Assembly: GCA_021613335.1 (NCBI GenBank)
Contig: JAJTWR010000266.1
Span: 4,422,501-4,486,500 of the forward strand
Direction: 5' to 3'
Origin: Whitmania pigra
Lineage: Eukaryota; Annelida; Clitellata; Hirudinida; Haemopidae
Length of the DNA: 64,000 nucleotides
Made by a program: the position numbers and the translations under genes. The number at the start of each line of letters is the position of its first letter. Positions within the stretch are counted from its first letter, which is position 1. The notes under the pieces were generated by a model. The model was given only the letters and a program-made list of their open reading frames with translations, was not told where the DNA came from and made no database searches. This document shows, one piece after another, positions 1 to 12,239 of this stretch.

Positions 1-1226
1 TGGATGGTTGAAGGCAGACGACCGTCTGGAATTTGTGGTGCTGGTGAGGTTTTACATCATCTCATACATGTTGAAACAATTGTAGTTTATGTAATTAAAT
101 TCTAAAAATTATGTTGAAAAAGCCCTCCTAGTTGCTGCAAGAATATTCGACTTCAACAGAACGATCAAAGATGTCATAAAGGTGGTTCGGATAGGAGAGA
201 GGACCATTAAAAACAGGTAGTTTATTTTGCTTTTTACATTTTAAAAAAGTATTCAAATGCATTTGAATGCTTACCTCCAATTCGATCAACAGCATTATGT
301 TTATTTTAAACAAAATATGTTGGTAATTACACTTAAAAGTAGAAATTATTTCTGTTATTCACTTTAATAACCTACACAGATTAAAGGAGTTTGAGCAAAC
401 AGAGTCCAGTAAATTGACCATTGATGAGTTCCACACAATGAACCTTGAACATGCCATGGATCCCCCTAGTTTTACTGCCGGCCTTAAAAAGGCCAAAGTG
501 GCAGAGGTCTGTTGGAGCACACATTTGAAAGTCTATTGACAAAATGTGGATGGAATTATATTTGTCATTCTTTAACTACTTGTTGAGTTAAAGTCGCAAA
601 CTTGAATTTGTTTGTTCTTCAGCTTAGGGAAAAAGATCTTCCATTACTTCTGGAAGAGATGGAGCAGCTGAAGGATGAATTGGAAGAAGGAATTCAAGAA
701 ATCATAGATAGACAGATGAAGAAACATAAGAGGTTGCTGGATGATGATGATCACACAGAAGGTAAGCCATTCTGCTAATATTGGCTAACATCATTTGACT
801 TTTTATTGTCATTATTAAAAGTTGTTGGTGTTAATGTTTTGGGTTAATTAGCATTGGTTCTGAGGATGTCCAAACATTAATTTACAAAGTCAAATGATTT
901 ATTCATATTAATGCTTTATTATTATATAAATTCTCATTATACTCTTTGTAACTCTTTCATACCAGTGAATTGCTAGAACAGAAAGTAAATAATATCAATG
1001 GTAGACATTATATATTAATAATAGTTATACATTCTTATTAACCATAGAAGATCTTTCACTAAGTTCTGTTGCACCAACAATGGAAGCCCTAGAGGAGGAA
1101 CTTGCACAATATCAGGACCTCTTAAATGACACCAACTCTCATACGAGTTTCATGTTGAGTAAAGAAAACGATTACAGAGATTCAGAGTAAGCTGACATGA
1201 TTGAACTATGATGATGATGATGATGA

Positions 1227-1287
<61 letters not shown>

Positions 1288-1312
1288 CTGATGATGATGA
1301 TGATGATGATGC

Positions 1313-1411
<99 letters not shown>

Positions 1412-3594
1412 CGACGGCGACGATTTATAAAGCACCATGTGCATTATAAGTCAGAGACGCCTGACTATCCATTCTTTTATTTCTTTCTCACATAATAATT
1501 AAGGGTTACAATGAAGAAAAGTATTTTACAACAAGTCATTATTTTGAATTGCATATAGGTTGGTGTCAAATTCATTCCCAAATTCACCGTCATGCGTTAT
1601 GGAAGACGATCCAGATGTTGACAAGTTCGAATCATCGGAGTTGCAGGACATTTTGAATCAAAATTTGGGCAACACAGAGAATTGTACCATCATTGAAACA
1701 GTGTCGAGCCTTGCGTTGAAGGATTCCATAAAGGAATGCATTTCACAAGGTATAACTTAATCGCTTGATCTGTTTAAGAAATATTACTTTACATGTAATT
1801 GTAATTTAGAAATAAATGGAGATGAAATGGACGGAGAACTCGACCTTGAAGGAATTGATGATGCAGAGTTGGATGAGGTTCTTATTAATTACAACTAATC
1901 GATAACAATTACATATCAATAAGGTGTCTGGAATTTGAATAAAATAAATTGAGTTGTTTTAGGGTTTAAATATTAGCAAATGATTTGGTTCAGTTATTGG
2001 CATTATTTGATGTTGTACTATTTGACTTCAGATGATATTAACTGAAGATGAAGTGAAAATCAAAACATTGGGTTGGATGAGGGAGAATGCAGAATTTCTA
2101 AAAGAATCAAGAGGTTTTCAATAGATATTTAATTATTTCCAATATGTCTCACTGAAATATAGTAAATTTTTCTCTTTTCCAGAAAAAGAATTAAGAAAAG
2201 AGAGAGAATTGCTTCTTAACCAAAAAGCCAACAAAGTAGTAATTAACCAAATTTCTAAATTTCTTGGGTTGATCATCTTTCTTTCAAATCTCACACAAAC
2301 CACATAGAGAAAAGATTTCAAGCAATATTGGTCTAATCTCACGTGTAATATGCCACATTACTTCAAAAATAGCTATCACAATAGTATTACATCCATATCT
2401 TCCATATCTTCCATAGCTTCATGCACAAACTTGATCACTACATGTTGCCTGCATCATTTAGATTTATGTTCTCAAGAGTCTCATCCTTCCATTCATATAA
2501 TATTCGCTCATCTCGGGATTGTAGAACCACTTTTGCTAAATCGAATGCCACTCCACAATTTGTTTATGTCCAACCATATACTCTATGATACCAATTCACA
2601 TATCTGGTCAAACTTCCTTAATCTTACAAAATCTTAAATCTTAAAGCGTCTTTGTAAGCAACTTATTGAATTGCCATAACCTGCATAATTCAGCAATGAC
2701 AGCAGTTTTTTCACTTTTTCCAGGATACTTCCTGTTCATGGTTGATGTTATGTAATTGTTAAAAGTATAAGTTGCTTCATAAATTAAGTTTAAAACTACG
2801 TACTATGACCATTTCTAACTTTATGTATGATTAAATGCTACATCCTAGTATAGCATAAATTCAGACAGTTTTTTTTTGCCCTTTTTTACCATTCTTATGG
2901 TTACTTAATAACAATGTTTTCCATTTAAGAAACGGAAGCCAAGACAGGTCCGACCTAGAATGGAGTTTAATTCAGCCCAAGAAGCACTCAAGCAAATTTT
3001 GCAAGAAAAGAATCTCAAAGATAAAGTCAATTATGACATTTTGGCAAATTTTGGTCTAAGTCCAACAAAGAGGAGGCATGAGCCATGCATTGATAACAAA
3101 GCTGATGAGGAAAATAGGTCCAATGAGAGATGCCCTTCACCTCCTGAGAAAGTTTGTGAATTGAAACTATTTAAAAATTAGAAATTTAAAAATATAATAA
3201 CGCACAATTTCCATTTCTAGAAAGCAAGGGTTGACTTGTCTGAAGATCTTTCAGGAGTGCAGAAGCAAGAGGCTGAATCAGGTGACAAATTTACAGATAA
3301 ATATTGCCATTATTCCTCCACTTTTTCAAATAAAAATTGCATCTTTGATTTCATTTGTTGAAATTGGGTATTTACTCTAAGTCCTATTTTCAGACGACGA
3401 GCAATATTACTACGACAAGGAAGATCAGGAAAACCAACCCGAACAACAAGGTGGGAAATATCAATAATTTCAAAATGAGACGTTGCTTTTCCTCTAAATT
3501 ATATTAATCCAGTTTATCTTTTTCAACAGAATATGAGCATCAGTACGAAGAACATTGTGAAGAATTTGATAATTATTATTCAGATTCTGATTAG
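1..3594 (+). CDS. BRF1: BRF1, TFIIIB 90 kDa subunit (3' part; 5' end outside window)
   Basis: BRF1 is the TFIIB-related subunit of TFIIIB that recruits RNA polymerase III to tRNA and 5S genes. Thirteen exons splice in phase: 1-43, 123-216, 380-506, 623-761, 1048-1186, 1559-1749, 1810-1877, 2032-2113, 2183-2235, 2930-3151, 3221-3281, 3394-3450 and 3530-3594 (TAG at 3592). The first exon reads GRRPSGICGA, continuing into LLVAARIFDFNRT, the end of the second cyclin fold of TFIIB-type proteins. Next come LTIDEF and DPPSFTAG, a charged helical stretch, and an acidic linker. The Brf homology block begins GELDLEGIDDAELDE, with WMRENAEFLKE, then EALKQILQEKNLKDKVNYD. The C-terminus is acidic and Tyr-rich, ending NYYSDSD. 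The zinc ribbon and first cyclin repeat would lie to the left of the window. Identification is from family motifs I recognise; exon joins are by eye but all phases agree. Confidence 0.93.
1206..1412 (+). repeat. (GAT/ATG)n microsatellite in a BRF1 intron
   Basis: About 200 bp of nearly pure trinucleotide repeat with two ATGCTG interruptions, starting about 20 bp after the donor site at 1187. It makes poly-Met and poly-Ser open frames in both strands that are not genes. Confidence 0.97.
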
Positions 3595-4463
3595 CTTCAC
3601 ACCTTATGGCATATTTCCACCATCACTGATATGAATTCAATTTTTAAAATTCAAACTCCATCCTGTTAACATTAAAAACCCAACTGGATTTTGTAAACTG
3701 GTTATTCTTTAATGTCTTAAATTGTGATATTTTGTTAGTTACATGAAAAGCATGCATCAACTTTGCATGATCATTTTAACTTTCTCAAGGAAAATTCTCT
3801 TTTTGCTAAAATGGCTTTGAACTTAAATTAATTGTGCTGGCAAATACAAAGAAATGCATTGAACTTGTCAGTCATTTCTGATGCCAATCATGCCAGAATT
3901 AAGGTGTTTCTCAATATTTTATTGTCACCATCCATCAGTTTTTATATCATGGATAATCAAGTGCTACTGACATTTAGGCAATTATTTGGAGATTATTTTT
4001 AGGCAAAGAACTGCTGGAAACTCTTGTTCAATGGGTTTAATTCTCTAAATTAAAAAAAAATTGCTACTTGTTGGGAAGGATTGCAGAGTTGAATTGCTTG
4101 ATGCAAATCAAACTTAAAAATGTTTTGCTTGGTGCAGTTGATTTGAATGACGCTATCTTTATATTGGCCAAACACATTTTATTATCATAAGAGACCACGA
4201 GAGGAGATTGCAAGACTATCCATGCTCCTACCACATTGTGTCTGCAGCTGATAGACAAAGCGGTGTGAGCATCCTTCTTTGCCTGGATGCTTCCTGTAAT
4301 TTAAGGTTAAATTATTAATAAATTGCTGCTTCATTAATTTAATGGTTTAATATTGGATGGAATGATGAGACTGAGATGCATTCAGCAAGAGTCAAAAATT
4401 CCAAAAACCAGAGCAGGTAATCAAACCTTGGATGCAAGACTGTTGAACAAATTGGGCATCATC
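3595..4463. other. Intergenic / 3' flank of BRF1
   Basis: AT-rich sequence between two convergent genes: BRF1 ends at 3594 and the minus-strand gene ends at 4464. Short open frames occur (for example 4064-4258 on the minus strand) but lack splice or family support. I see no recognisable element. Confidence 0.6.
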
Positions 4464-5237
4464 TTAATTCATAATATTCCCTGATGCCGTTTCGCTTGAA
4501 TTGCTTGCATCAAGTCTGGCTTTCTTCTCAATGAGATAACTAGCTGAGGTTGTCCTGTTCTGAATGTGAAGCTCCTGCAGCTCAGAAGTCAGTTGAATAC
4601 CTTCTATAAAACCTTTATGAGCACCTGTAAGGCCCTAAAGAGTTTCACAAAAACTTTACTCACCTGATTGATTTCTTACTTTAGCTCCTCTTTCTTCTAG
4701 AATTCCAGTTTCTTGCACTATCAGCCTTACTCCTAGAAAGTGCTGCGCAATGCACTTGAGGCAAGGCTGAGGCAGAGGCATCCACACATTTGAGTTGCTT
4801 TTGGTATTTGCTGAATTCAATTTGTTTTCCTTAACACACTTTGCTGGAGCTTCCTAAAAGTGAGTGCCAACATTTGCTAGTTTTAAGAACATTTTAAAAT
4901 TTAACACATGTTTTTAAAGCAATCAATAAACCATCATATCTTCTATTTTTGGAAGAGGTTTCCAGTCAGAAAATAAATTACTGGTTTTGACTTGAGGCAA
5001 GCAGCTCTTCATAAGTCTAAAATATAACAATGCTGTTAAGAGATCATAAATTAATCACTAACTTAAATAAACTTACTTATCGGTCGTATTCGTTTCTCTT
5101 TCAGTGATTTTTACATCGAAAACAGTTTTTCCATACCCATCTTTTGAATCAATTTGCTTTTCCGTAGAAGAAAACTTACCAGCTCCAGTTTTATTCTTCA
5201 AACTGAACTTATTTTTCTTTATGGAAACACTCTCCAT
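4464..5237 (-). CDS. Unrecognised small four-exon gene, divergent from MDH1B
   Basis: I do not recognise the family. On the minus strand an ATG at 5237 opens a Lys/Ser-rich frame starting MESVSIKKNKFSLKNK. It can be joined through a GTAAGT donor after ...TTD to an exon after TTTTAG near 5016 (KSCLPQVKTSNLFSDWKPLP). A third exon begins EAPAKCVKENKLNS and contains MPLPQPCLKCIAQHFLGVRL. The last exon begins GLTGAHKGFIEGIQLTSEL and ends at TAA 4464-4466. All joins keep frame, giving a basic protein of roughly 190-200 residues with no visible signal peptide or membrane segment. An alternative GTAAGT donor inside exon 1 (near 5180) would shorten it. The WMPLPQP...FLGVRL and HKGFIEGIQLTSELQEL blocks look helical and conserved in style. 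The start codon lies 178 bp from the MDH1B start on the opposite strand, so the two probably share a bidirectional promoter. Confidence 0.55.
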
Positions 5238-5415
5238 TCCGACTGTAAACGAGCTCTAGTAGCAATTTATGTAATTTTTCAAACGATTTTTAAGCTTTCA
5301 ATTAATGCTTCTTTTTTTTATTCCACCTATCACAGGCTTTAGATTGAAGCGCGCGTCACATTCCAAATAAACGTACTGTTTATTTATTGTACATTGCAAA
5401 ACGTTTAGTTTCGTA
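5238..5415. promoter_or_regulatory. Probable bidirectional promoter region
   Basis: 178 bp separate the divergent ATG codons of the small minus-strand gene and MDH1B, so both transcription starts must lie here or within the genes. No clear TATA box for either direction was identified. Inferred from layout only. Confidence 0.4.
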
Positions 5416-8400
5416 ATGGCCAAATTTGTAATAGCAGGTAATATTTTTAAAGAACCTATTAAGCTGATTAACAATTTAGCATAGCTTTTTTAATTTATTT
5501 ACATAACGAATTAAATTTAAACTCGGCAGGTCCAGCTAATTGTCCATATTTTGCTAAAATTGAAGTTCTAGCTCACACGATGAACAAAGTATTACCTGAC
5601 TTTCAGTTTCGAACAATGCTCATAGTACCATCGGAATGGAAGGTATTTATAAATGATATACCTTTGGCTCAACATAATTATTTTATTGATTGCAAGGGGT
5701 TTGTCAGTGAAGTGTGTCGAGCAAACGATTGGGAAGGAACAAAAAGATCACCCATTATATGGAGGGAACCTTTGGAATTTGGAGGTCCTAAGTTATTTTT
5801 TGGTAGCTTTAACGAATTCCAGGAATATGCATTTACTTATTACGGAGTCGAGAATAACATGCCAACTTCTGATATGCTGAAATTGGCCAAATCCAATTTG
5901 CTCAACAGAGTTAAAGAAGCTGTTGCAGACTTCACAACGATTACGTACACAGTTTTGCTATTATATTTTTATTTAAAATTTTAATAATGATAACAATCAT
6001 TATAATAATAATGATGATTTTAATTCTTAAAATATGACGTTTCAAAGCCAATACAATTACGATACCTCCTACTATTCTAAACAAATTCAAATTATAACAC
6101 ACTAAATCTTTTTCAAAATATGTAGATTCTTAGTTATATAATACAAACCTTTTAACATTTCTATATCAGGATGTTCAAATAAGTTTTTGTGATCCCTCAT
6201 GATTCTTTAGTCATTTGTTTGCACAGCGATCTCGTTGTTACAATACTGTTTGCTAAGTCACCGATTGCCTATTACTTCCTTCCCTTTTTGGCAAGTGGTG
6301 AGATATCTCAGGGACACAATCAGATATGTCTGAAACTATTTTGCCTCGTCAAAGAAGGTGAAGATACTCTGATAAACATCGCAAAAGAAATTGAGGATAC
6401 ATCAAGTCCTGGTATAAAAACCATTACCGTTTACGACACCCTGTCAGAAGCGGTGGCGGATGCACACATAATCGTCATTTTTCCGACAAAAAAAGCGACT
6501 GAAGAACTGGTAATGGATCCGTTCCTAAGAACAATCGGACCAACCATTTACTCATACGCAGGTTATTCTCGAATTATCAATATAAGCAAAAATTATCTAA
6601 ATATTCAGAACATTTATGCTACTTTTAAAATAAAAAATTATGTATTTTGTAGTTTTAAGAGATCTTTGGAGTGAATTTTACAGATCAACTTTACAAAAAA
6701 GAATTTCTCGCTTTTTAAAATTTTAAAGCCGACGACTTCAAAGTTATGGTGGTTTGCCAATGTGTGAAGGACGTTGACGTGAACATGTGCAACATGAGGA
6801 TGGCCTTAACCTTCTACATTCCCCCTGAAAGCATTCTTGTGGTTTCTGGAGTTCTGCTCCAACGTGCCAAAGTGAATTTGGCCGAAAAGATGAACCTCAA
6901 TGTCAGCCAGATTTCCAACATACTTTTCTGGGGTTTCAATGCGCAAGACCCAAGCTGTTTTTATGTGAGTTATGCTTGGTTCCAAACGTAAGGCTAATTA
7001 TGGACCAAAGTCACAACTTAATAGTAACCCACTAATTTCATTCATTTGGAGAAAACTATCTAATAATATAAGAGGAGGACCTGGGAGTCGCCGAGCCGAG
7101 TCGATTTGTAGTTAAGCCGAGCCAAGCTGAATAATATCGCAGCCGGTGCCGATTTTTAAATCCCGAGTCGCCGCTTATTTTACATCAAAGCCAATTTCTA
7201 TTGTATTCATAACAGCCAGTTGTAGGCGCTTGATTAACATAAAATATGCGAACGTTGGTTCATAATTGTCAACATCACGACACGCTTAACTTATTATCGG
7301 TCCGGTATCTAAATATTTTAAGCGAAACTGCCCTTTTGGAAACGAAGCCATGCACAATTAAGCAGGGACGTCATTTTAGCTTTTTCCAAGGTGGCAAACC
7401 ATCGAAAACAACTTGAAAAAGCGACCTTTTTTTGCTTCTAGCCAAAATTCCTGGGAGAGGCAAACCTTCATAAAATATGGGGAGATGATCTTTTATTATT
7501 GCGTCTGGTCTAAAATCAGGGTGGCCATACCCCCCCCAATTACGTCTCTGCAATTAAGGTTACTCTCCCAGCTTCCTTGACAGTTCAGTGTCAGTCGAAG
7601 AGTTGTTCTCTATAACAGGACTAATTTTGAATGAGAAAAGGTCATCATTAATGCCTAAACTGCATAAACTTTGTTTACGATAAGTAAGCAAATAGTAGTT
7701 CAATTGGTTCACTAGATTGCAAACAGCCTTGACTTATGTGTTTTTTTAGTTTATTGGTGAATATTTTATCATGTGGTTTATTTCAGAATATTTATTTATT
7801 TTTATTTTATTTATTATTTTTTTCTTTTTTTATATTCATTTTTGTATTGATCGTTATTTTTTTTATAATTTTGTCTCAAACAATTTATCATAACTTTAGT
7901 ACTATTTGAACTTTTGTTGTTGAATTAAATTAGGCCAATTTTATTATATTTATATTTAAATCAAATTTATTAATATTTTTAGTTACTTTAAAGAGATTTG
8001 TGATCAATTTAATTAATATTTTTAGTACTAATAAAAAAAGTTAATAATCAATATAATTAATATTTCTAATTCTATTTTTGTTATTAGTTATCTCTATTAT
8101 TATAACAATTTCTGCCTTTGACCGATTTTGATAATAAAAATTCAAAATAAAATAAATATGCAAACTGCTAACCTTCAAATTTACTTGTTAGACATCGGAT
8201 TAATATTAGTAGTAAAAAAAAAGCTGGGGCAAATAGCAAGGATGCAAGAGGAAAAATTGTTCTTATGGTCGATGTCTAAGAGTCGATGTATGTTTGTAAA
8301 CACCTATACATACTGTGATTAAACTGATGCTATGATGTGTGCAATTTTTCAAAATAATTGGAAATTTTATTTTGATCACATGTGTTATTTGAAAGCAAAA

Positions 8401-10134
8401 TGCGCCATCAGAGATACAATGATGCATTTTCAATACTTAGTAGATCTGTATGAGACACTGAAGATAATACAAATAATACATATTTGCACTTTGCAGCTAC
8501 ATTTTCAATGATAAAATGACCATTGGTGTTGGCAATGTAAAATCAAGCCATGTAAGCCAGCTGATTTTGGCTATTAAGCCGTAAGCCATATGGGATGCAA
8601 AGCCGCGACTAGCTAGCTAAAATTCTTTCAAGCCGAGCTGGTTTCTCGAATGCCTTCGGCTCCCAGGTTTGGCGCACGGGAAAGCAGTCAGCTTTTCAAT
8701 GACAGATTTTGTTTGTTCAATGATCATTTGTATTTCGGTTTTATGGACATTTTTAAGTACGACATCAATGTCGTTAGATTCTTAATCGACAATGTATTAA
8801 TTAACATTAGGACTAATTTTCAGCTGGACATCGATCATGCAACAGTCAAGAATTCTGCCCAGTCGGCCGTATTTGGTGCAAACGTTGAAAGTCAGGTAAG
8901 AAGATTGATCCCTGACAATCAGTGGCTGAGGAAGATTTTGCCAAAAATGAGTGCCGCTCAACTCTTTAGTAAAATGCCTGACTCAGAAGAGACAACAATA
9001 AATGCTATGTCCATGGCCAGTGTTGCGGCTAATTTGCTCAAACTTTGGCACAATGGCACAGGCGGTAACGAAATATACTCGGCGTGCGTTATGTCGCAAG
9101 GTAATTGAATAATTAATAAACTAGCAGCTCTCGCGTAACTTGTACATTTATTCAGTACATAATTCTAACTTTAATAACATTTTAAAAATTTAATTATTAA
9201 TTTAATGATCATCACAGGTTGGTATGATGTCGACGTGGGAATTTTCTTCAATTTTCCTATAATGTTCGACAAGCCAGGAGAGTATACTGTTTTAACTGAC
9301 TTAGATATAAGCAACTCAACCAGTCTCATTCTTAATCAGATAAGCAAGGTAAATTGAACACTTGAATATACATTACGTTCGTTTATAACTACGTAAAACA
9401 ATAATAAGAACAAAATACATATAATTTAAAAACTCTGAGACAATCAGCTTATAGCTTCTGTCATTAATTGCCAATTACTCAACTTTAAATGACATTATTT
9501 AAAATTTTGAACTTGAATTTAATACAATAGAACTTTGTCAACCATATGATGGAAGCTTTGCTCCAGAGGTCGGAGAAAATTAGCGCATACGTTGAGGCAC
9601 TTAATACAGGTTAAATATTTATTAATATTCATATCACGCGGGCCATGAAAACATGGCTATGACTGAGCACTTCCCCCTTTCTGCTATCTTAAATGCAAGG
9701 AAATGATCTTTGCTTATTCCATGAGTGTAAGATCATAATTAAGGACGTCATTTCAGTTTTGTTTTCAGAAGAGGGAGGGGGAGGGAAGGTCAAACCTCGC
9801 TCAACGTGAGGGAATGACCTTTCTTTGCGTATATTCTAAACTCATCAATGCCCCCCAAATCCCTGATCACATTAATATTAATATTACACTAACGTTATTG
9901 CTTTTAACAAAACTTTTTAACCAATATAAATATTTAGAACCAAAAGATGACGAACAATCTCCTTATCCTCCAAGACTGACGGAATCTGCAATGGAATCCA
10001 AAAAATCAAGGAGGACAGGGGACGGTCGAAAATTCGCAGCATCTTCCATGAGGAAAACCAAACGAACTGTTGCAGAAAAAAAATCTGTAAATGCAGAAAA
10101 AAGTGAACACATCTTAAGTATTACGAAACTTTAA
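5416..10134 (+). CDS. MDH1B: MDH1B-like, putative malate dehydrogenase 1B
   Basis: Cytosolic-MDH paralogue with an extra N-terminal domain; function in animals poorly defined. Nine exons splice in phase: 5416-5437, 5530-5642, 5697-5944, 6227-6561, 6729-6964, 8824-9100, 9218-9348, 9531-9609 and 9938-10134. The protein starts MAKFVIAG, then PANCPYFAKIEVLAHTMN and RSPIIWREPLEFGG, the typical MDH1B N-terminal domain. The dehydrogenase-like part follows (LFAKSPIAYYFLPFLASGE, then an NAD-fold region). Exon 5 holds NILFWGFNAQ where active MDH has WGNHSS, so the proton-relay His is replaced by Asn; the human MDH1B paralogue also lacks His there. The C-terminus carries a basic tail (SKKSRRTGDGRKF). 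Intron 2 (5643-5696) is only 54 bp, has no stop and is in frame, so an 18-residue retained form is possible. Intron 5 is 1.86 kb and contains a MITE. Confidence 0.9.
7363..7550. mobile_element. 188-bp hAT-type MITE in MDH1B intron 5
   Basis: Begins CAGGGACGTCATTTTAGC and ends ACGTCTCTG, giving imperfect terminal inverted repeats. It is flanked by an 8-bp direct repeat CAATTAAG (7355-7362 and 7551-7558), the target duplication length of hAT elements. A second 188-bp copy is at 40221-40408. Internal sequence is non-coding. Confidence 0.82.
9741..9868. mobile_element. Degenerate copy of the 188-bp MITE family
   Basis: Contains AAGGACGTCATTTCAG near the left and CCCCCCAAATCCCTG at the right, matching the ends of the MITEs at 7363 and 40221, but shorter and without a clear target duplication. 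It lies in the last MDH1B intron, about 70 bp before exon 9. Confidence 0.5.
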
Positions 10135-10289
10135 TTTTTTGCGTCAAAATGCATAGCAAGTCAATTTTTCGGTTTACTTTTAGAAAAATTTGTTTATGTT
10201 TTTAGATTTCGCTTTTATAGTAAATTCATGGAACTTTTCTGAACGGTATTCTCCGGGATTTATTTCTCTATTTTCCTAAGCTAAACCCA

Positions 10290-10942
10290 ATGCTTTTAAC
10301 ATCTAATGACGGGACAATGAATAATGAAACGTTAGTTAGTAGAGACGATAACAATCCAATAGCATCTCACGTCGTATTCGTCAATAAGTCTGCACGGAAG
10401 GCCGATATTATTTGGATAACGTTTAAGGGCAAACTGGTAAAATACGTGGTTTTAGAGCCAGGAAAGCAGCAGTTAATAACCACTTATGTAGGCCATGTGT
10501 GGTTATTCGAAGATGTCGAAACAGGAGAGAGACTGGTCACCACTAAGAGAGAAAGTGTTTATTTAGCTCCTAACAGTCCTGATAGAAAGAATCCTGTAGT
10601 AGTTGAAATTGTAATACCAGGTAATTTAAAATGTCTTGTTGCAAACTTTTGAAATAAAAATATAATTCTGACTTTAATAGCAAATTTATATCAATTTTGA
10701 TTAGCTCGGATAATAAAGGTTGATAACTTTCTATTGCAAGATATAGTTATTAAATAGTGGTGAATTTATCCATTTTTCCAGTTTTTTCATTGGCCAACAT
10801 TTGCATGAGGTTGCTTAGACAACAATTCTCGACTAAAGAAATAAAAGGCTTCATCATTCCTCGTTTAGTCAAGGAAGAACTGTTGCACTACTGCGACAGG
10901 AAGCCAAGGACCGACTACCGTCCTCCCCGTCGACTGCTCTAA
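10290..10942 (+). CDS. VHL: VHL, von Hippel-Lindau E3 substrate receptor
   Basis: VHL recruits hydroxyproline-marked HIF-alpha to the elongin B/C-CUL2 ubiquitin ligase. Two exons (10290-10620 and 10782-10942, phase-consistent) encode 163 residues. The beta domain runs from SHVVFVNKSARKADIIWI through KYVVLEPGKQQLITTYVGHVWLFEDV. The hydroxyproline pocket is preserved: Tyr in KYVVLEPG, Thr in ITTY (Ser111 in human) and His in YVGHVWLF (His115 in human). The alpha domain holds a perfect BC box for elongin C, SLANICMRLL (S-L-x3-C-x3-L). The acidic N-terminal repeats of mammalian VHL are absent; the length matches the short human isoform. The stop is TAA at 10940. The nearest AATAAA signals are near 11143 and 11451, downstream. 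The gene begins 155 bp after MDH1B. Confidence 0.93.
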
Positions 10943-11774
10943 TGATCTTTCAAATGCTCGAATGCCACATGTTTTGGAAATTATGCTCTTGAGAATGTTA
11001 TGTAGTCATTTCTGTACATTTTTTTGTTCGTAAGTGATTTCAATGCTAATAATTGATTTAGTAATCAGATTTGGTATTTGTACATTTGTACATATGCTTC
11101 AACAAGAAAGGTTGGGCCATGGTAGACTTCAGCAGTGTCTTCTAATAAAATCCTAAGGATATTCAAGTATGTCATATTCTGTGATGCATGTTTAATTCAA
11201 GTTGCAGTTATGATTCATCGTTGGTTGTTAATTCCAACGTTCTCTTAGAAAGTTCAAACATGTAAATCTCTCCATCCTTGCAGGTTCACTTTGTTCTTGC
11301 ATTTTGACTGCCATTTAAGCCTTTACCAGTATTGCAATATAATGGAGATACTTTTAACTGATAACTCTTCTATCACAGCTACTTTATTTCATTTTATTAG
11401 TTGATATGGTTGTAACTAATACAACTTATTTGTTGAACAACTTTTGTTCAATAAAGCATGGTTCTTTGCCAATGACTCAATTTTTTTGTTAGGAATCAAA
11501 ATTTAGATGTTGTTGGCTTGGAAATTGATAAATATTTGGCTGAAATTTCTTCTCTTATCGGTTACGATAACCGACATTCCCACATAACAAAATTATAAGC
11601 AACCCTCAACATTGGATTGCTTGTTGTGTTATACAGATATTTGCAACAGTGGAAGGATTATTCTCGTAGGGCGGCAGAATTTTTTCACAAATTCGCTCGA
11701 GTATGTCAAGCGAACATTTTGAAATGATGGCATTTTTTCGTATGATGCTTTTTAATAAAATTGTTTTGCTTTTA
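10943..11774. other. VHL 3' flank
   Basis: AT-rich, with AATAAA-type poly(A) signals near 11143 and 11451 that probably serve VHL. Nothing else recognised. Confidence 0.55.
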
Positions 11775-12110
11775 CAGTGTTACCCCGCTTAAGGTACGCA
11801 TTACATAATGAATGTTTCATATAACGCACACCGTCAAAAAAGGGCGGGTGCGTCGCTTAACGAACTCGTTTCACATAACAAACGCCTTCTGTGTTTTTTA
11901 TTAACGTCCATTTAATAACTAGAAGACTAGGGCGAGAAACAAAATACCTCCCCTGCCCTCATGTGTCAATATCCTCTTTTTCATGAAAATAAGTGTCTTT
12001 TATTAATGTTTGTTCCAAAAGAGGCGCTAGGGCTTATTTTCACTACACAATTTAACATAGCAATTTGTGTTCCGCATAACGAATTGTGTTCGTTAAGCGG
12101 GGTACCGCTG
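11775..12110. mobile_element. Pogo/Tigger-like MITE with TA target duplication
   Basis: 336-bp element with terminal inverted repeats CAGTGTTACCCCGCTTAA (left) and TTAAGCGGGGTACCGCTG (right), flanked by TA on both sides (11773-11774 and 12111-12112). The TA duplication and the CAG...CTG ends with a CCCGCTTAACGAA-type interior are typical of Tc1/mariner-superfamily pogo/Tigger MITEs. No transposase frame. Confidence 0.8.
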
Positions 12111-12239
12111 TATTGAATATCGTTTGAGTTGTTGCTCTAAATTCCTTCAAAATGTATGGAAAAAGTACTGGTAATACTTTTAAAACAAAATATTGATATT
12201 GGCAAATAAAGTGTTATGATTGAATTATACGCACTCTTA

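Noticed and set aside
1172..1449. Poly-Met, poly-Ser and poly-Asp open frames
   Set aside because: Translation of a GAT microsatellite inside a BRF1 intron.
2133..2637. Open frames on both strands between BRF1 exons 9 and 10
   Set aside because: They overlap intron sequence; BRF1 splices across with correct phase and the peptides have no family resemblance.
6189..6226. Upstream Met (MIPHDSLVICLHS...) as a start for the MDH1B exon
   Set aside because: This is intron sequence read through; the exon starts at 6227 after GCACAG, in phase with the previous exon.
8650..8823. MPSAPRFGARESSQLF... as N-terminus of MDH1B exon 6
   Set aside because: Lies before the TTTTCAG acceptor at 8823; phase and homology begin at LDIDHATVKNS.
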